Shown in pieces: positions 63,991 to 64,000 of a stretch of DNA of 64,000 nucleotides. Position 1 is the first letter of the stretch. Every line of letters begins with the position of its first letter. The translations under genes were made by a program, and so were the position numbers. The stretch is from an uncultured Lachnospiraceae bacterium (lineage in GTDB: Bacteria > Bacillota > Clostridia > Lachnospirales > Lachnospiraceae), in contig UQDA01000004.1 in the NCBI GenBank assembly GCA_900539715.1, positions 62,001 through 126,000 of the forward strand, read 5' to 3'. The notes under the pieces are model-generated. The model worked only from the letters and a program-made list of their open reading frames with translations. It had not been told where the DNA came from and did no database searches.

Positions 63991-64000
63991 AGCAAATACC

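Noticed and set aside
1..64000. CRISPR array, insertion sequence or prophage
   Set aside because: No regularly spaced direct repeats, transposase, integrase or structural phage genes were seen. Only relics near 19080-19698 suggest past transfer.

Overview
The window looks like a chromosomal segment of a spore-forming, anaerobic, glycan-degrading Firmicute, most likely a gut Lachnospiraceae relative. The grounds are roughly even GC, strong AGGAGG-type ribosome binding sites, AddAB instead of RecBCD, spore germination genes (spoVAD, spoVAE), a ferredoxin-like [FeFe] hydrogenase and many Clostridia-restricted DUF families. The species cannot be fixed from sequence alone. Most genes lie on the minus strand.

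Layout. 1-8044: recombination operon addB-addA plus a transglutaminase-like protein cut by the window edge. 8203-14930: L-arabinose operon araA-araB-araD-abfA (GH51), a small Cys-rich protein and a separately promoted ArsR-type regulator with a large C-terminal domain. 15264-18340: degV, a DUF5721-like gene, a lone spoVAE behind a sigma-G-like promoter, and a DUF3810-like membrane protein. 18460-19700: tRNA-Trp in a stretch of broken genes (XRE regulators, a DNA methyltransferase fragment, a DUF3990-like fragment). 19832-25388: hexuronate operon kduI-kduD-(binding-domain protein)-eda/VOC fusion-kdgK, with a divergent AraC regulator. 25450-29242: group B-like [FeFe] hydrogenase and divergent oleate hydratase. 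29398-42399: housekeeping genes (aroK, ridA, hflX, a lone spoVAD, NifX-like protein, OGG-type glycosylase, malic enzyme, radical SAM protein, DUF4364, phosphodiesterase, rarA, a PF06541 membrane protein, polysaccharide deacetylase).

42465-59799 is a Gram-positive glycan utilisation locus: a CUT1 importer (binding lipoprotein and two permeases, no ATPase), a membrane-anchored AraC regulator, four S1 sulfatases, a PatB/MalY-like PLP enzyme, a GH29 alpha-L-fucosidase, a heparinase II/III-type lyase and a hexapeptide acyltransferase. None of the enzymes has an evident signal peptide, so the likely scheme is import of sulfated oligosaccharides followed by intracellular desulfation, defucosylation and lyase cleavage. 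59973-63990 is the L-fucose operon fucI-kinase-fucA that would consume released fucose. The kdu/kdg/eda operon could consume unsaturated uronates from the lyase, though the glycuronyl hydrolase and the sulfatase-maturing enzyme needed for a complete pathway are not in this window.

The most interesting items are the intracellular sulfated-fucan/glycosaminoglycan locus with its embedded PLP enzyme, the attenuator-like leader of the fucosidase gene, the dispersed spoVA genes with their own promoters, the KDPG aldolase-VOC fusion, the ArsR regulator with a novel-looking sensor domain, the defence-gene graveyard, and a composite palindrome-plus-terminator element present at least twice.
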